Source of the DNA: an uncultured Veillonella sp.
GTDB lineage: Bacteria; Bacillota; Negativicutes; Veillonellales; Veillonellaceae
Direction of reading: 5' to 3'
NCBI GenBank assembly: GCA_902478055.1
Contig: CABSJL010000008.1
Coordinates: 1 to 56,642 of the forward strand
Length of the DNA stretch: 56,642 nt
Shown: piece by piece, positions 41,850 through 49,118 of the stretch
How the letters are laid out: each line of letters begins with the position of its first letter
Position numbering within the stretch: the stretch's first letter is position 1
The notes under the pieces: model-generated
The model's database searches: none
Told to the model about the DNA's origin: nothing
What the model saw: only the letters and a program-made list of their open reading frames with translations
Translations under genes and position numbers: made by a program

Positions 41850-42246
41850 TATTTCACTATATGGGTATATTAGCTTAGAGCAAAAAGCGACTCATTTAAA
41901 AGAACGACAAGAAAACTATGTTATCCAAATGCAGGCTGAGTCAGATTATATTGTATCTAAGGAAGCAAAATTACTAGCGTCTTTTACAGAAAATAAGTTA
42001 TCGAACACGAGTTCTAATACTAGTATTTTTGAGTCTTTGCAAGGAGAACCATTAATGATTGTTAGTACTGATGAGCATGAAGGTGTATTAGAATTAAATT
42101 TATTAGGAAGTACAGAACGTCTTATCAACTGGGTTAATACTGTTGAAGCAAAAGACCCTTCACGCCGTATAGAAATCGAGGACATAGAACGGAAAGGCAA
42201 TGTAGTGTATGTGCATTGTGCAGTAAAACCGATTATGATGTCTTAA
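41713..42246 (+). CDS. PilO-like membrane assembly protein
   Basis: The 177-residue product has a cytoplasmic N-terminus of about 34 residues, one membrane helix (IVMIILVWGIIISISLYGYI), a coiled-coil (LEQKATHLKERQ) and a small C-terminal domain, matching PilO/GspM topology. It is encoded after the PilN-like gene. The start is unclear: TTG 41713 (AAAGG four bases upstream) or ATG 41728. The overlap with the PilN-like gene, 137 bases, is large. No pilP or pilQ follows; a terminator comes next. Confidence 0.58.
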   Translation: MEWIVMEQLKQIKVYIHSIWKDLKESTTHPVEKIVMIILVWGIIISISLYGYISLEQKATHLKERQENYVIQMQAESDYIVSKEAKLLASFTENKLSNTSSNTSIFESLQGEPLMIVSTDEHEGVLELNLLGSTERLINWVNTVEAKDPSRRIEIEDIERKGNVVYVHCAVKPIMMS

Positions 42247-42275
42247 TATATATTCTTATATAGTAATATTAATAG

Positions 42276-42319
42276 AGACAGATTATAGATTGTTATTCTA
42301 TAGTCTGTCTTTGTTTTTG
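42276..42319 (+). terminator. Terminator of the pilus operon
   Basis: A 14-bp stem (42276-42289 with 42297-42310, one G-U pair; AGACAGATTATAGA) is followed by TTGTTTTTG. Confidence 0.88.
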
Positions 42320-42338
42320 TGACATTTTATAGTACAAT
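42311..42338 (+). promoter_or_regulatory. Promoter before the kinase-pfkA pair
   Basis: TTGTTT (42311-42316) and TACAAT (42333-42338) are 16 bp apart. The -35 lies in the T-run of the pilus-operon terminator, a compact terminator/promoter overlap. Confidence 0.5.
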
Positions 42339-42371
42339 GAAGGATATGAAATAATAAGGGGCACATAATAC

Positions 42372-43286
42372 ATGATAATAAAACGAAATATTATGCTCAT
42401 CGGTTCTATGGGGAGTGGCAAGAGCCATTTCGGTCGTAATCTTGCGGAACGCAAGGGGTGGCAATTTGTAGATACCGATCGCGTATTAGAAAGTCGTTTT
42501 GGGTTGCCTATTGCTGAAATATTCAAGAAAATTGGGGAAAAAGCATTCCGACGTGCAGAAATGGATGTACTGAAAAAGGTTTGCTTATATCACGAAGCAG
42601 TCATCTCCGTAGGTGGTAATTTTCCCATTGAACATCGCACATTAAAGGTATTGAAGAAATATTCTTATATCATTGGTATCCGAGCTGCACAATTTCGCAT
42701 TGTGAGCCGTGTGAATCGCCGTATTGGGAAACGGCCAACCATGGATTATAACAATGTTCATGCCTTTGTACATGCTATGATACAATCCTGGAAACCGGTG
42801 TATAAGCAGTGTGATTTTGTACTAGATACAACAAATGGTCGGACCTATGATTTTATGCAACGTATTGAGGATGAGTTAGTAACCTCAGGTGTTCAATTTA
42901 AAGCAAGACGTCAACCCAATGATACGGAAAATAGAGATGGTAAACAGTCATCTCAAGAATCACAATTTAATAATTCTCTAAGAAACAAATTTGATAATCA
43001 TGAATTATCTAGAACACAACGCTTTAATAAAAGGATTTCTAATGATACAGAAACCAAGCAGATAGTCTTAAAAAAAGAACCATCTCATAAGGCAGCATCT
43101 TATAAAGCGAGTAATGACAAACGTCGCAAACATAAGAAATCTAATCAAGCGGTTACTGCACATAAGACAGAAACTATATCCAAACAACGTACACCACAAG
43201 GGGGTAATGGATATGAGAAGAATCGCAATACTAACAAGCGGCGGAGACGCACCTGGAATGAACGCCGCCATAAGAGCGCTAACTAG
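42372..43286 (+). CDS. Shikimate kinase-like protein with long basic tail
   Basis: Residues 1-170 form a P-loop kinase of the shikimate kinase family: Walker A GSMGSGKS (11-18), the DTD motif (34-36), FRRAEMDVL (59-67) and the lid RRIGKRPT (116-123). Two substrate positions differ from the norm: the GGG loop reads GGN (81-83), and the C-terminal R-x-P-L-Y motif reads WKPVY. Residues 175-304 are a low-complexity tail rich in Lys, Arg, Asn and Gln, probably disordered. The last 74 bases overlap pfkA. It could be a functional AroK, or a kinase with a changed substrate. Confidence 0.68.
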   Translation: MIIKRNIMLIGSMGSGKSHFGRNLAERKGWQFVDTDRVLESRFGLPIAEIFKKIGEKAFRRAEMDVLKKVCLYHEAVISVGGNFPIEHRTLKVLKKYSYIIGIRAAQFRIVSRVNRRIGKRPTMDYNNVHAFVHAMIQSWKPVYKQCDFVLDTTNGRTYDFMQRIEDELVTSGVQFKARRQPNDTENRDGKQSSQESQFNNSLRNKFDNHELSRTQRFNKRISNDTETKQIVLKKEPSHKAASYKASNDKRRKHKKSNQAVTAHKTETISKQRTPQGGNGYEKNRNTNKRRRRTWNERRHKSAN

Positions 43287-44172
43287 AAAAGCCATTCATG
43301 AAGGCTTTGAAGTTTTTGGTATTGAACGTGGCTATGTAGGTATTATGGAAGAACAATTTGTTCCTTTAGCAAACCGTTCTGTAGGTGGTATTATTACTCA
43401 AGGCGGTACCATGCTAAAAACAGCTCGTTTTCCTGAGTTTCAAAATGAAGATGTTCAGCGTAAAGCTTACGATATTTTGAAAGCCCATAGCATTGACCAC
43501 CTCATTGTTATCGGTGGCGACGGTTCTATGCGAGGCGCTACGAGTTTAGCTAAGTTAGGTATGTCTACGATGACGATTCCCTGTACTATAGATAATGATA
43601 TGGGTGGCACTCAATATACGCTAGGATTTGATACGGCGCTTAATACTGTAGTTGATGCGGTTGGAAGAATTCGTGATACATCTAATTCCCATGAACGGGT
43701 AGCCATTGTAGAGGTAATGGGTCGTAAAGCAGGTCATATTGCGCTTAAAGCGGGTCTTGCCTGTGGTGCTGAAATTGTACTTGTTCCTGAAAATCCTATG
43801 CCTTTACATGAGGTCTGTCGTCATTTAAAGGAAACACAGATTCGGGGTAAAGAATATAGTGTGATACTCGTTGCTGAAGGTGCTTACAATAGTGGAGAAG
43901 TAAAATCCTTCATTAAGGAGCATACGGAATTTGATCCAAGTTTGACTGTATTAGGATATTTACAACGTGGTGGCGGTCCTTCTGCATTCGATGCTATTTT
44001 AGCGGCACGTATGAGTGAAACTTGTATTGAGTTATTGATGAATGGTACAGATAATCGACTAATTGGATATATTGATGGTCACATTCGTGCTATTTCCTAT
44101 CAAGAGGCTGAAAGTTTTTTATTTCCTATTAATGAAAAGGATTATACATTATTATCCATTTTAAGCAGTTAA
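43213..44172 (+). CDS. pfkA: 6-phosphofructokinase
   Basis: PfkA phosphorylates fructose 6-phosphate, using ATP. The 319-residue product has AILTSGGDAPGMNAAIR at the N-terminus, VIGGDGSMRG (the GDGS typical of ATP-dependent enzymes rather than pyrophosphate-dependent ones), IPCTIDNDMGGT with the catalytic aspartate, VEVMGRKAGHIAL and GYLQRGGGPSAFD. ATG 43213 is chosen with AAGGGGG eight bases upstream; both lie inside the end of the preceding gene. The longer frame upstream has no family match. A terminator follows, so the kinase-pfkA pair is a unit. Confidence 0.95.
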   Translation: MRRIAILTSGGDAPGMNAAIRALTRKAIHEGFEVFGIERGYVGIMEEQFVPLANRSVGGIITQGGTMLKTARFPEFQNEDVQRKAYDILKAHSIDHLIVIGGDGSMRGATSLAKLGMSTMTIPCTIDNDMGGTQYTLGFDTALNTVVDAVGRIRDTSNSHERVAIVEVMGRKAGHIALKAGLACGAEIVLVPENPMPLHEVCRHLKETQIRGKEYSVILVAEGAYNSGEVKSFIKEHTEFDPSLTVLGYLQRGGGPSAFDAILAARMSETCIELLMNGTDNRLIGYIDGHIRAISYQEAESFLFPINEKDYTLLSILSS

Positions 44173-44178
44173 AAATAT

Positions 44179-44206
44179 AATGACCCGCAAGGGTCATTTT
44201 CTTTTA
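44179..44206 (+). terminator. Terminator after pfkA
   Basis: AATGACCC (44179-44186) pairs with GGGTCATT (44191-44198) around a GCAA tetraloop, followed by a T-rich tract. Confidence 0.9.
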
Positions 44207-44234
44207 TCATCATTTATTCATGAATGAAATTATA

Positions 44235-44263
44235 TTGCATAAAAGTAATTGGTACTGTATAAT
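44235..44263 (+). promoter_or_regulatory. Promoter of the macAB-like operon
   Basis: TTGCAT (44235-44240) and TATAAT (44258-44263) are separated by exactly 17 bp, 75 bases before the adaptor gene. No operator is evident. Confidence 0.75.
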
Positions 44264-44338
44264 TTAAAAATACTAATAGTATTGTTAGGAACGATACATG
44301 TTGTGCCAATATCTTCATTTTAATATAAGGAGATTATA

Positions 44339-45421
44339 ATGAAAGAATTTTTGCAAAAGCATCGTAAACGCATTATTGCAGGTGCTGTTGTTCTTTGTGT
44401 TCTTGGTGGTGGTACATACTACTACATGCATAGCGAAGGTTCTAAGCAAACACAAAACTTATATACTACTGGTAAGGTAGAAAAGGGTGATGTAAAAACT
44501 AGTATTAGCGCAACTGGTACTATTAACCCTGTAAATTATGTAGACGTTTCTACGAATGTGGCTGGTAAGCTTGAAAAAGTTTTAGTAAAAGAAAATGATC
44601 AAGTTACGGCTGGTCAAGTTATCGCTTATATTGATACACGTCAATTACAAGCCTCTGCAGATGATGCACGTGCTGCATTAGCTAAGGCAGAACTTGATAT
44701 GAATCGTTATAAAGCATTAGCAGAACAAAATGCTATCGCTCAACAAACCTATGATGATTCTGTAACATCTTATGAACGTGCAAAATCTACGTATGACCGC
44801 GCAGCAGCAGATTTAAGTGATGCTACAATTACAGCACCAATGTCTGGCACTGTTATAGGCACTCCATTGAAAGCTGGTCAAACTATCAGTACTGGTATTT
44901 CTACACAAATGATTATCGCTACTATCGCAGATTTAAGTAACTTAGAAATTTACTTAACAGTAGATGAAACCGATATTGGTAGTATCAAACAAGGTGCTAA
45001 AGTAGAATTTACTGTAGATTCTAAACCGGGTGAAACTTTCACAGGCTACGTATCTGAAATCGCAAAAGGTACAAAAGGTAACATGGGCGCTACAAGCAAC
45101 AGTGTTGTGTACTACACTGTAAAAGTTCAAATTCCTGAAAATATTTCCAACAATTTCTTACCATCTATGACGGCTCGTGCAACCATCTTTGGTGAAGATA
45201 TTAAAAACACATTAGTAGTACCTCTTACGGCAGTGCGTACAGATAAGCAAGGTGAATACGTATATGTTATTAAAGATGGTCAACCAGTACGTACAGCTGT
45301 TTCTACAGGTGTAACTGGGGATACTAATGTACAAATTTTAAAAGGTTTATCTGAAGGTGATGAAATCATCGTAAGCGGTGATGTAACGGCACCTAAGAAT
45401 AATAGCCGTGGACCATTCTAA
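44339..45421 (+). CDS. MacA-like periplasmic adaptor (HlyD/RND type)
   Basis: This 360-residue membrane-fusion protein has an N-terminal anchor (about residues 11-30), a lipoyl half-motif DVSTNVAGKLEKVLVKENDQ, an alpha-helical hairpin of about 70 residues (ADDARAALAKAELDMNRYKA), the second lipoyl half DATITAPMSGTVIG, a beta-barrel and a C-terminal membrane-proximal domain. It links an inner-membrane ABC transporter to an outer-membrane channel. The two genes downstream encode the ABC transporter, so this is a MacAB-type system. The substrate (macrolide, peptide or other) cannot be told. Confidence 0.88.
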   Translation: MKEFLQKHRKRIIAGAVVLCVLGGGTYYYMHSEGSKQTQNLYTTGKVEKGDVKTSISATGTINPVNYVDVSTNVAGKLEKVLVKENDQVTAGQVIAYIDTRQLQASADDARAALAKAELDMNRYKALAEQNAIAQQTYDDSVTSYERAKSTYDRAAADLSDATITAPMSGTVIGTPLKAGQTISTGISTQMIIATIADLSNLEIYLTVDETDIGSIKQGAKVEFTVDSKPGETFTGYVSEIAKGTKGNMGATSNSVVYYTVKVQIPENISNNFLPSMTARATIFGEDIKNTLVVPLTAVRTDKQGEYVYVIKDGQPVRTAVSTGVTGDTNVQILKGLSEGDEIIVSGDVTAPKNNSRGPF

Positions 45422-45433
45422 TAGTAGGTGAAT

Positions 45434-46156
45434 ATGAATCAAGCAGTAATCGATATACAAGGGATTACGAAGACCTATGTAAATGGTAAATTATCGGTGC
45501 CTGTTTTGCATGGTATCGATTTACAGGTCAATAAAGGCGAATTCGTATCTATTATGGGTCCTTCTGGTTCTGGTAAGTCTACCTTTATGAACATTCTTGG
45601 CTGTTTAGACAGACCAACGACAGGTTCATACCGCCTTAATGGCGATGAGGTAGCTACCTTATCCGATGATGAATTGGCCTTTGTACGAAATAAACAAATA
45701 GGCTTTGTATTCCAAAGTTTCAACTTATTAACAAAATTAACAGCCTTAGAAAATGTAGCGCTCCCTATGATTTATGCAGGGATGGATAAAAAATCACGTA
45801 ATGAACGAGCTGCTGCACTATTATCTTCTGTTGGTCTTGGTGACCGTATGGATCACTTTCCATCTGAGTTGTCTGGCGGTCAGCGTCAACGTGTTGCCAT
45901 TGCTCGTGCACTGGCTAATAACCCTGCTATCATAATGGCCGATGAACCGACAGGTAACCTTGACTCCAAGTCGACTATCGATGTTATGAATATTTTTAGA
46001 GGCCTTTACGATGAAGGGCGAACAATAATCCTTGTTACTCATGAACCAGAAATTGCAACCTATGCAAGTCGCAATGTAGTATTGCGTGATGGTTTAATTG
46101 TAGAGGATTCCCAAAATCTAAATATGACGCCTGTACAGGAGGTGCCACATGTATAA
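45434..46156 (+). CDS. ABC transporter ATP-binding protein (MacB/LolD type)
   Basis: The 240-residue ATPase has Walker A GPSGSGKSTFMNILG, a Q-loop (VFQSFNLLTKLTALENVALP), the signature LSGGQRQRVAIARAL, Walker B IIMADEPTGNLDS and the H-loop VTHEPEIA. The sequence after Walker A (CLDRPTTGSY) is typical of the MacB/LolD/FtsE group. ATG 45434 has a short AGGTG site. It overlaps the permease gene by eight bases, so the two are coupled; E. coli MacB has both parts fused in one chain. Confidence 0.92.
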   Translation: MNQAVIDIQGITKTYVNGKLSVPVLHGIDLQVNKGEFVSIMGPSGSGKSTFMNILGCLDRPTTGSYRLNGDEVATLSDDELAFVRNKQIGFVFQSFNLLTKLTALENVALPMIYAGMDKKSRNERAAALLSSVGLGDRMDHFPSELSGGQRQRVAIARALANNPAIIMADEPTGNLDSKSTIDVMNIFRGLYDEGRTIILVTHEPEIATYASRNVVLRDGLIVEDSQNLNMTPVQEVPHV

Positions 46157-47360
46157 AGAGAGTTTCTTGATGGCATGGGCATCCCTCATTGCTAATAAAA
46201 TGCGATCCATTTTGACCATGTTAGGCATCATTATCGGTGTAGCTGCCGTAATTGCCTTAGTATCTATTGGTAATGGTGTAAAGCAAGATATCCAAAATTC
46301 TATTTCTAGTTTAGGTTCTAACCTATTGATGGTTATGCCTGGTGCACCTCGTACACCGGGGGTTCGACCTTCTGCAGGATCTATGAAGTCTTTAAAGGTT
46401 TCTGACTATGAAGCTATTTCAAAGTTAGATGGTGTTAAAGCGGCTAGTCCTATGACAAATGGCTCGTATGTAGTGATTTATCAAAATAAGAACTGGACTA
46501 CTTCAGTATCTGGTGTTAGCTATAACTATTTAGATGTAAACAATTGGTCTATGAAATCTGGTCGATTCTTGTCTGAAAAGAATGTACAGAATCGTGAACG
46601 CGTTGCAGTCGTAGGTAAAACAGTTGTTAAGAATCTATTTGGTGATGAAGATCCAGTAGGTGCTGAAATTCGTGTCAAAAATATTCCATTCCGTATCATT
46701 GGTGTTCTTAATAGTAAGGGCAGTGGTGCTATGGGTAATGACCAAGATGATATGGTAATTATTCCATATACTACAGCTATGGAACGGGTAGAAGGTGTTG
46801 ATTATCTCCGGATGATCTACGTGGTAGGTAAGGATGAAAACGGTATCGATCGTTTACAATCCGATATTGAAAACCTATTGCGTGTACGACATGGTATTAA
46901 AGATACAAACCTTGATGATTTCAATATCCAAAACATGAACTCTATCATGGAAACTATGGAGGAAACAACAGGTACGTTAACATTATTCTTAGGTGCTGTA
47001 GCAGCTATTTCTCTTGTGGTCGGTGGTATTGGCATTATGAATATTATGCTCGTATCCGTAACTGAACGGACAAGAGAGATTGGGATACGTAAAGCGCTGG
47101 GTGCTACTTATAGTGTTATCGTTACACAGTTCCTTATCGAAGCTGTTGTTATCAGTTTGATGGGGGGCATAATAGGGATTATACTCGGCATAGGCTCATC
47201 TAAGCTGATTGGCATGGCTTCGGGCATGAGTACAGTTATATCTATACCAACGATTGGAATGTCCTTTGCCTTCTCTATGGCAATAGGTTTGATCTTTGGT
47301 ATTTATCCAGCCCGTAAAGCGGCTAAACTTAATCCAATTGATGCATTACATTATGAATAA
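46149..47360 (+). CDS. ABC transporter permease (MacB/FtsX type)
   Basis: This 403-residue permease has the four-helix MacB topology: one N-terminal membrane helix (ILTMLGIIIGVAAVIALVSIG), a periplasmic domain of about 220 residues (MacB_PCD), and three C-terminal helices in the FtsX domain with GGIGIMNIMLVSVTERTREI and KALGAT. Together with the adaptor and ATPase it forms a mechanotransmission-type exporter. No TolC-type channel gene is in the window. It is the last gene of the operon. Confidence 0.92.
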   Translation: MYKESFLMAWASLIANKMRSILTMLGIIIGVAAVIALVSIGNGVKQDIQNSISSLGSNLLMVMPGAPRTPGVRPSAGSMKSLKVSDYEAISKLDGVKAASPMTNGSYVVIYQNKNWTTSVSGVSYNYLDVNNWSMKSGRFLSEKNVQNRERVAVVGKTVVKNLFGDEDPVGAEIRVKNIPFRIIGVLNSKGSGAMGNDQDDMVIIPYTTAMERVEGVDYLRMIYVVGKDENGIDRLQSDIENLLRVRHGIKDTNLDDFNIQNMNSIMETMEETTGTLTLFLGAVAAISLVVGGIGIMNIMLVSVTERTREIGIRKALGATYSVIVTQFLIEAVVISLMGGIIGIILGIGSSKLIGMASGMSTVISIPTIGMSFAFSMAIGLIFGIYPARKAAKLNPIDALHYE

Positions 47361-47422
47361 TCCTTAGTTGTAGATGCGTTTTTTTAAAAACATACTACAT
47401 AATTAGATAGAGTTATTCGCAT

Positions 47423-47469
47423 ATGGTGCGTTGCATGATACAATATGTATGATGTAACGCACCATTTTT
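47423..47469 (+). terminator. Terminator after the macAB-like operon
   Basis: ATGGTGCGTT (47423-47432) pairs with AACGCACCAT (47456-47465), with further partial pairing inside, followed by TTTTT. Confidence 0.85.
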
Positions 47470-47585
47470 ATGTTTGTATTGAGTTTTTTGCAAGAACGCT
47501 CTAAATCATTTCATGCAAGTATTTGGAAATAGAAGGGGATTAAGTTTAGTTAATCTATGTGTCAGTATATTGAATGGAGAACCAT

Positions 47586-48050
47586 ATGGCTACAACATTG
47601 TTAGAATATTTCAACGAATTACGAGATCAAAATCCATTTTCTTGGGTAAAAGATTCTGAAATTACTGCTGTTGAACCTGGTCATGCGGAAATGACCTTGC
47701 AAACTAATGAGACAGAGTACTGTAATTTTAGAGGGGACTTGCATGGCGCTGTTTGTATTGGTTTAGCAGATAGTGTGATGGGAACAGCTTGTTTTACATT
47801 GGGCAAATCTGTGAGCACTATTGATCTTAATGGTAACTATGTGAAAGCTGTTAAAGGCGGTACGGTATTGCGTGGTGTAGCTAATGTAGAGCATAGTGGT
47901 AAAACAACTATGGTTGCCACAGCACGTATCTATAATGAATTAGGTGAACTTGTTCACTTGGCACGTGGTACATTTTTTGTACTAGAAGAGAAGCCATTAC
48001 CTGAATTACCATGGCGTTTTATTGAAGAAGACAACCCTGATTTGGTATAA
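47586..48050 (+). CDS. PaaI-like hotdog thioesterase
   Basis: The 154-residue product has the PaaI/4HBT hotdog fold: EYCNFRGDLHGAVCIGLADSVMG contains the conserved HG segment and following Asp that form the thioesterase active site, followed by the strand STIDLNGNYVKAV and TVLRGVANVEHSGKTT. It probably hydrolyses an acyl-CoA; the substrate is unknown. The ATG 47586 is chosen with GGAGA five bases upstream; ATG 47574 is an in-frame alternative. It sits 36 bases before pheS with no terminator between. Confidence 0.85.
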   Translation: MATTLLEYFNELRDQNPFSWVKDSEITAVEPGHAEMTLQTNETEYCNFRGDLHGAVCIGLADSVMGTACFTLGKSVSTIDLNGNYVKAVKGGTVLRGVANVEHSGKTTMVATARIYNELGELVHLARGTFFVLEEKPLPELPWRFIEEDNPDLV

Positions 48051-48086
48051 TATAGTTTAGACTTTTAAATATAGGAGGATGCTTTA

Positions 48087-49109
48087 ATGAAAGAAGAATT
48101 ACAACGGATTAAGGCTGAAGCTCTTGATGCGATTAAAGGGTTGACAGATATACAATCACTGCAAGATATACGCGTTAAATATTTAGGTAAAAAAGGTGAG
48201 GTAACGGCATTACTAAAAGGTCTTGGTAAATTATCTCCAGAAGAACGCCCGAAGGCTGGCGCCCTCGTTAATGCTGTTCGTGAAGCATTAGAAGCCGAAA
48301 TTGATACGGTTAAAGTTCGTATGGAAACGGCAGAGTTAAACGCTCGTTTAGAACAAGAACGCATCGATATTACATTGCCTGGTCGTGCACAAAAAGCTGG
48401 TCATATCCATCCATTAACTAAGGTTAATGAAATGATTGAGGACTTCTTCATGAAAATGGGGTATACCGTTGAAGAGGGGCCAGAAATTGAACAGGATTAC
48501 TTTAACTTCGAATGCTTAAACTTGCCCAAAGATCATCCTGCACGTGATATGCAAGATTCCTTCTATATTACAGAAAACTTCTTATTGCGTACGCATACAT
48601 CTCCAGTACAAGCTCGTACTATGCAACGTCATGAGCCTAACAGCCCAATCCGTATGATTGCGCCTGGTAAGGTTTATCGTTGGGATTATGATGCAACACA
48701 TTCCCCAGTATTCCATCAAGTGGAAGGTCTCATCATCGATGAGCATATTACATTTGCTGATTTGAAAGGCACATTAGAGTCCTTCTTACGTCACATGTAT
48801 GGTGATGAAACAAAGGTACGTTTCCGTACAAGCTTCTTCCCATTCACAGAACCATCTGCAGAAGTAGATATTTCTTGTGTAATGTGTGGTGGTGAAGGTT
48901 GCCGTGTATGTTCTCATACAGGTTGGCTTGAAATTTTGGGCTGCGGTATGGTTCATCCTGATGTATTGCGTATTAATGGGTACGATCCTGAAAAGGTTAA
49001 AGGCTTTGCCTTTGGTATGGGCGTAGAACGTATTGCTATGCTTTTATACGGCATTAATGATTTACGTCTATTCTTTGAAGATGATGTACGATTCTTGGAA
49101 CAATTTTAG
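48087..49109 (+). CDS. pheS: Phenylalanyl-tRNA synthetase alpha subunit
   Basis: PheS holds the catalytic site that charges tRNA(Phe). The 340-residue product has an N-terminal coiled-coil (about 80 residues, tRNA-binding), HPLTKVNEMIEDFFMKMGY, and class II motifs: motif 2 in RMIAPGKVYRWDYDATHSPVFHQ-type sequence and motif 3 in GFAFGMGVERIAML. It also has the PheS signature FRTSFFPFTEPSAEVD. AGGAGG precedes the ATG. PheT starts nine bases after the stop. No T-box leader is seen upstream. Confidence 0.98.
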   Translation: MKEELQRIKAEALDAIKGLTDIQSLQDIRVKYLGKKGEVTALLKGLGKLSPEERPKAGALVNAVREALEAEIDTVKVRMETAELNARLEQERIDITLPGRAQKAGHIHPLTKVNEMIEDFFMKMGYTVEEGPEIEQDYFNFECLNLPKDHPARDMQDSFYITENFLLRTHTSPVQARTMQRHEPNSPIRMIAPGKVYRWDYDATHSPVFHQVEGLIIDEHITFADLKGTLESFLRHMYGDETKVRFRTSFFPFTEPSAEVDISCVMCGGEGCRVCSHTGWLEILGCGMVHPDVLRINGYDPEKVKGFAFGMGVERIAMLLYGINDLRLFFEDDVRFLEQF

Positions 49110-49118
49110 GAGGAACTC

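Noticed and set aside
43114..43212. An N-terminal extension of PfkA
   Set aside because: The open frame continues upstream, but PfkA proteins start at the MRRIAILTSGG-type sequence and the ribosome site supports ATG 43213.
47470..48086. A T-box leader for pheST
   Set aside because: No AGGGTGGNACCGCG-type T-box sequence is visible, and the thioesterase gene lies between the gap and pheS.
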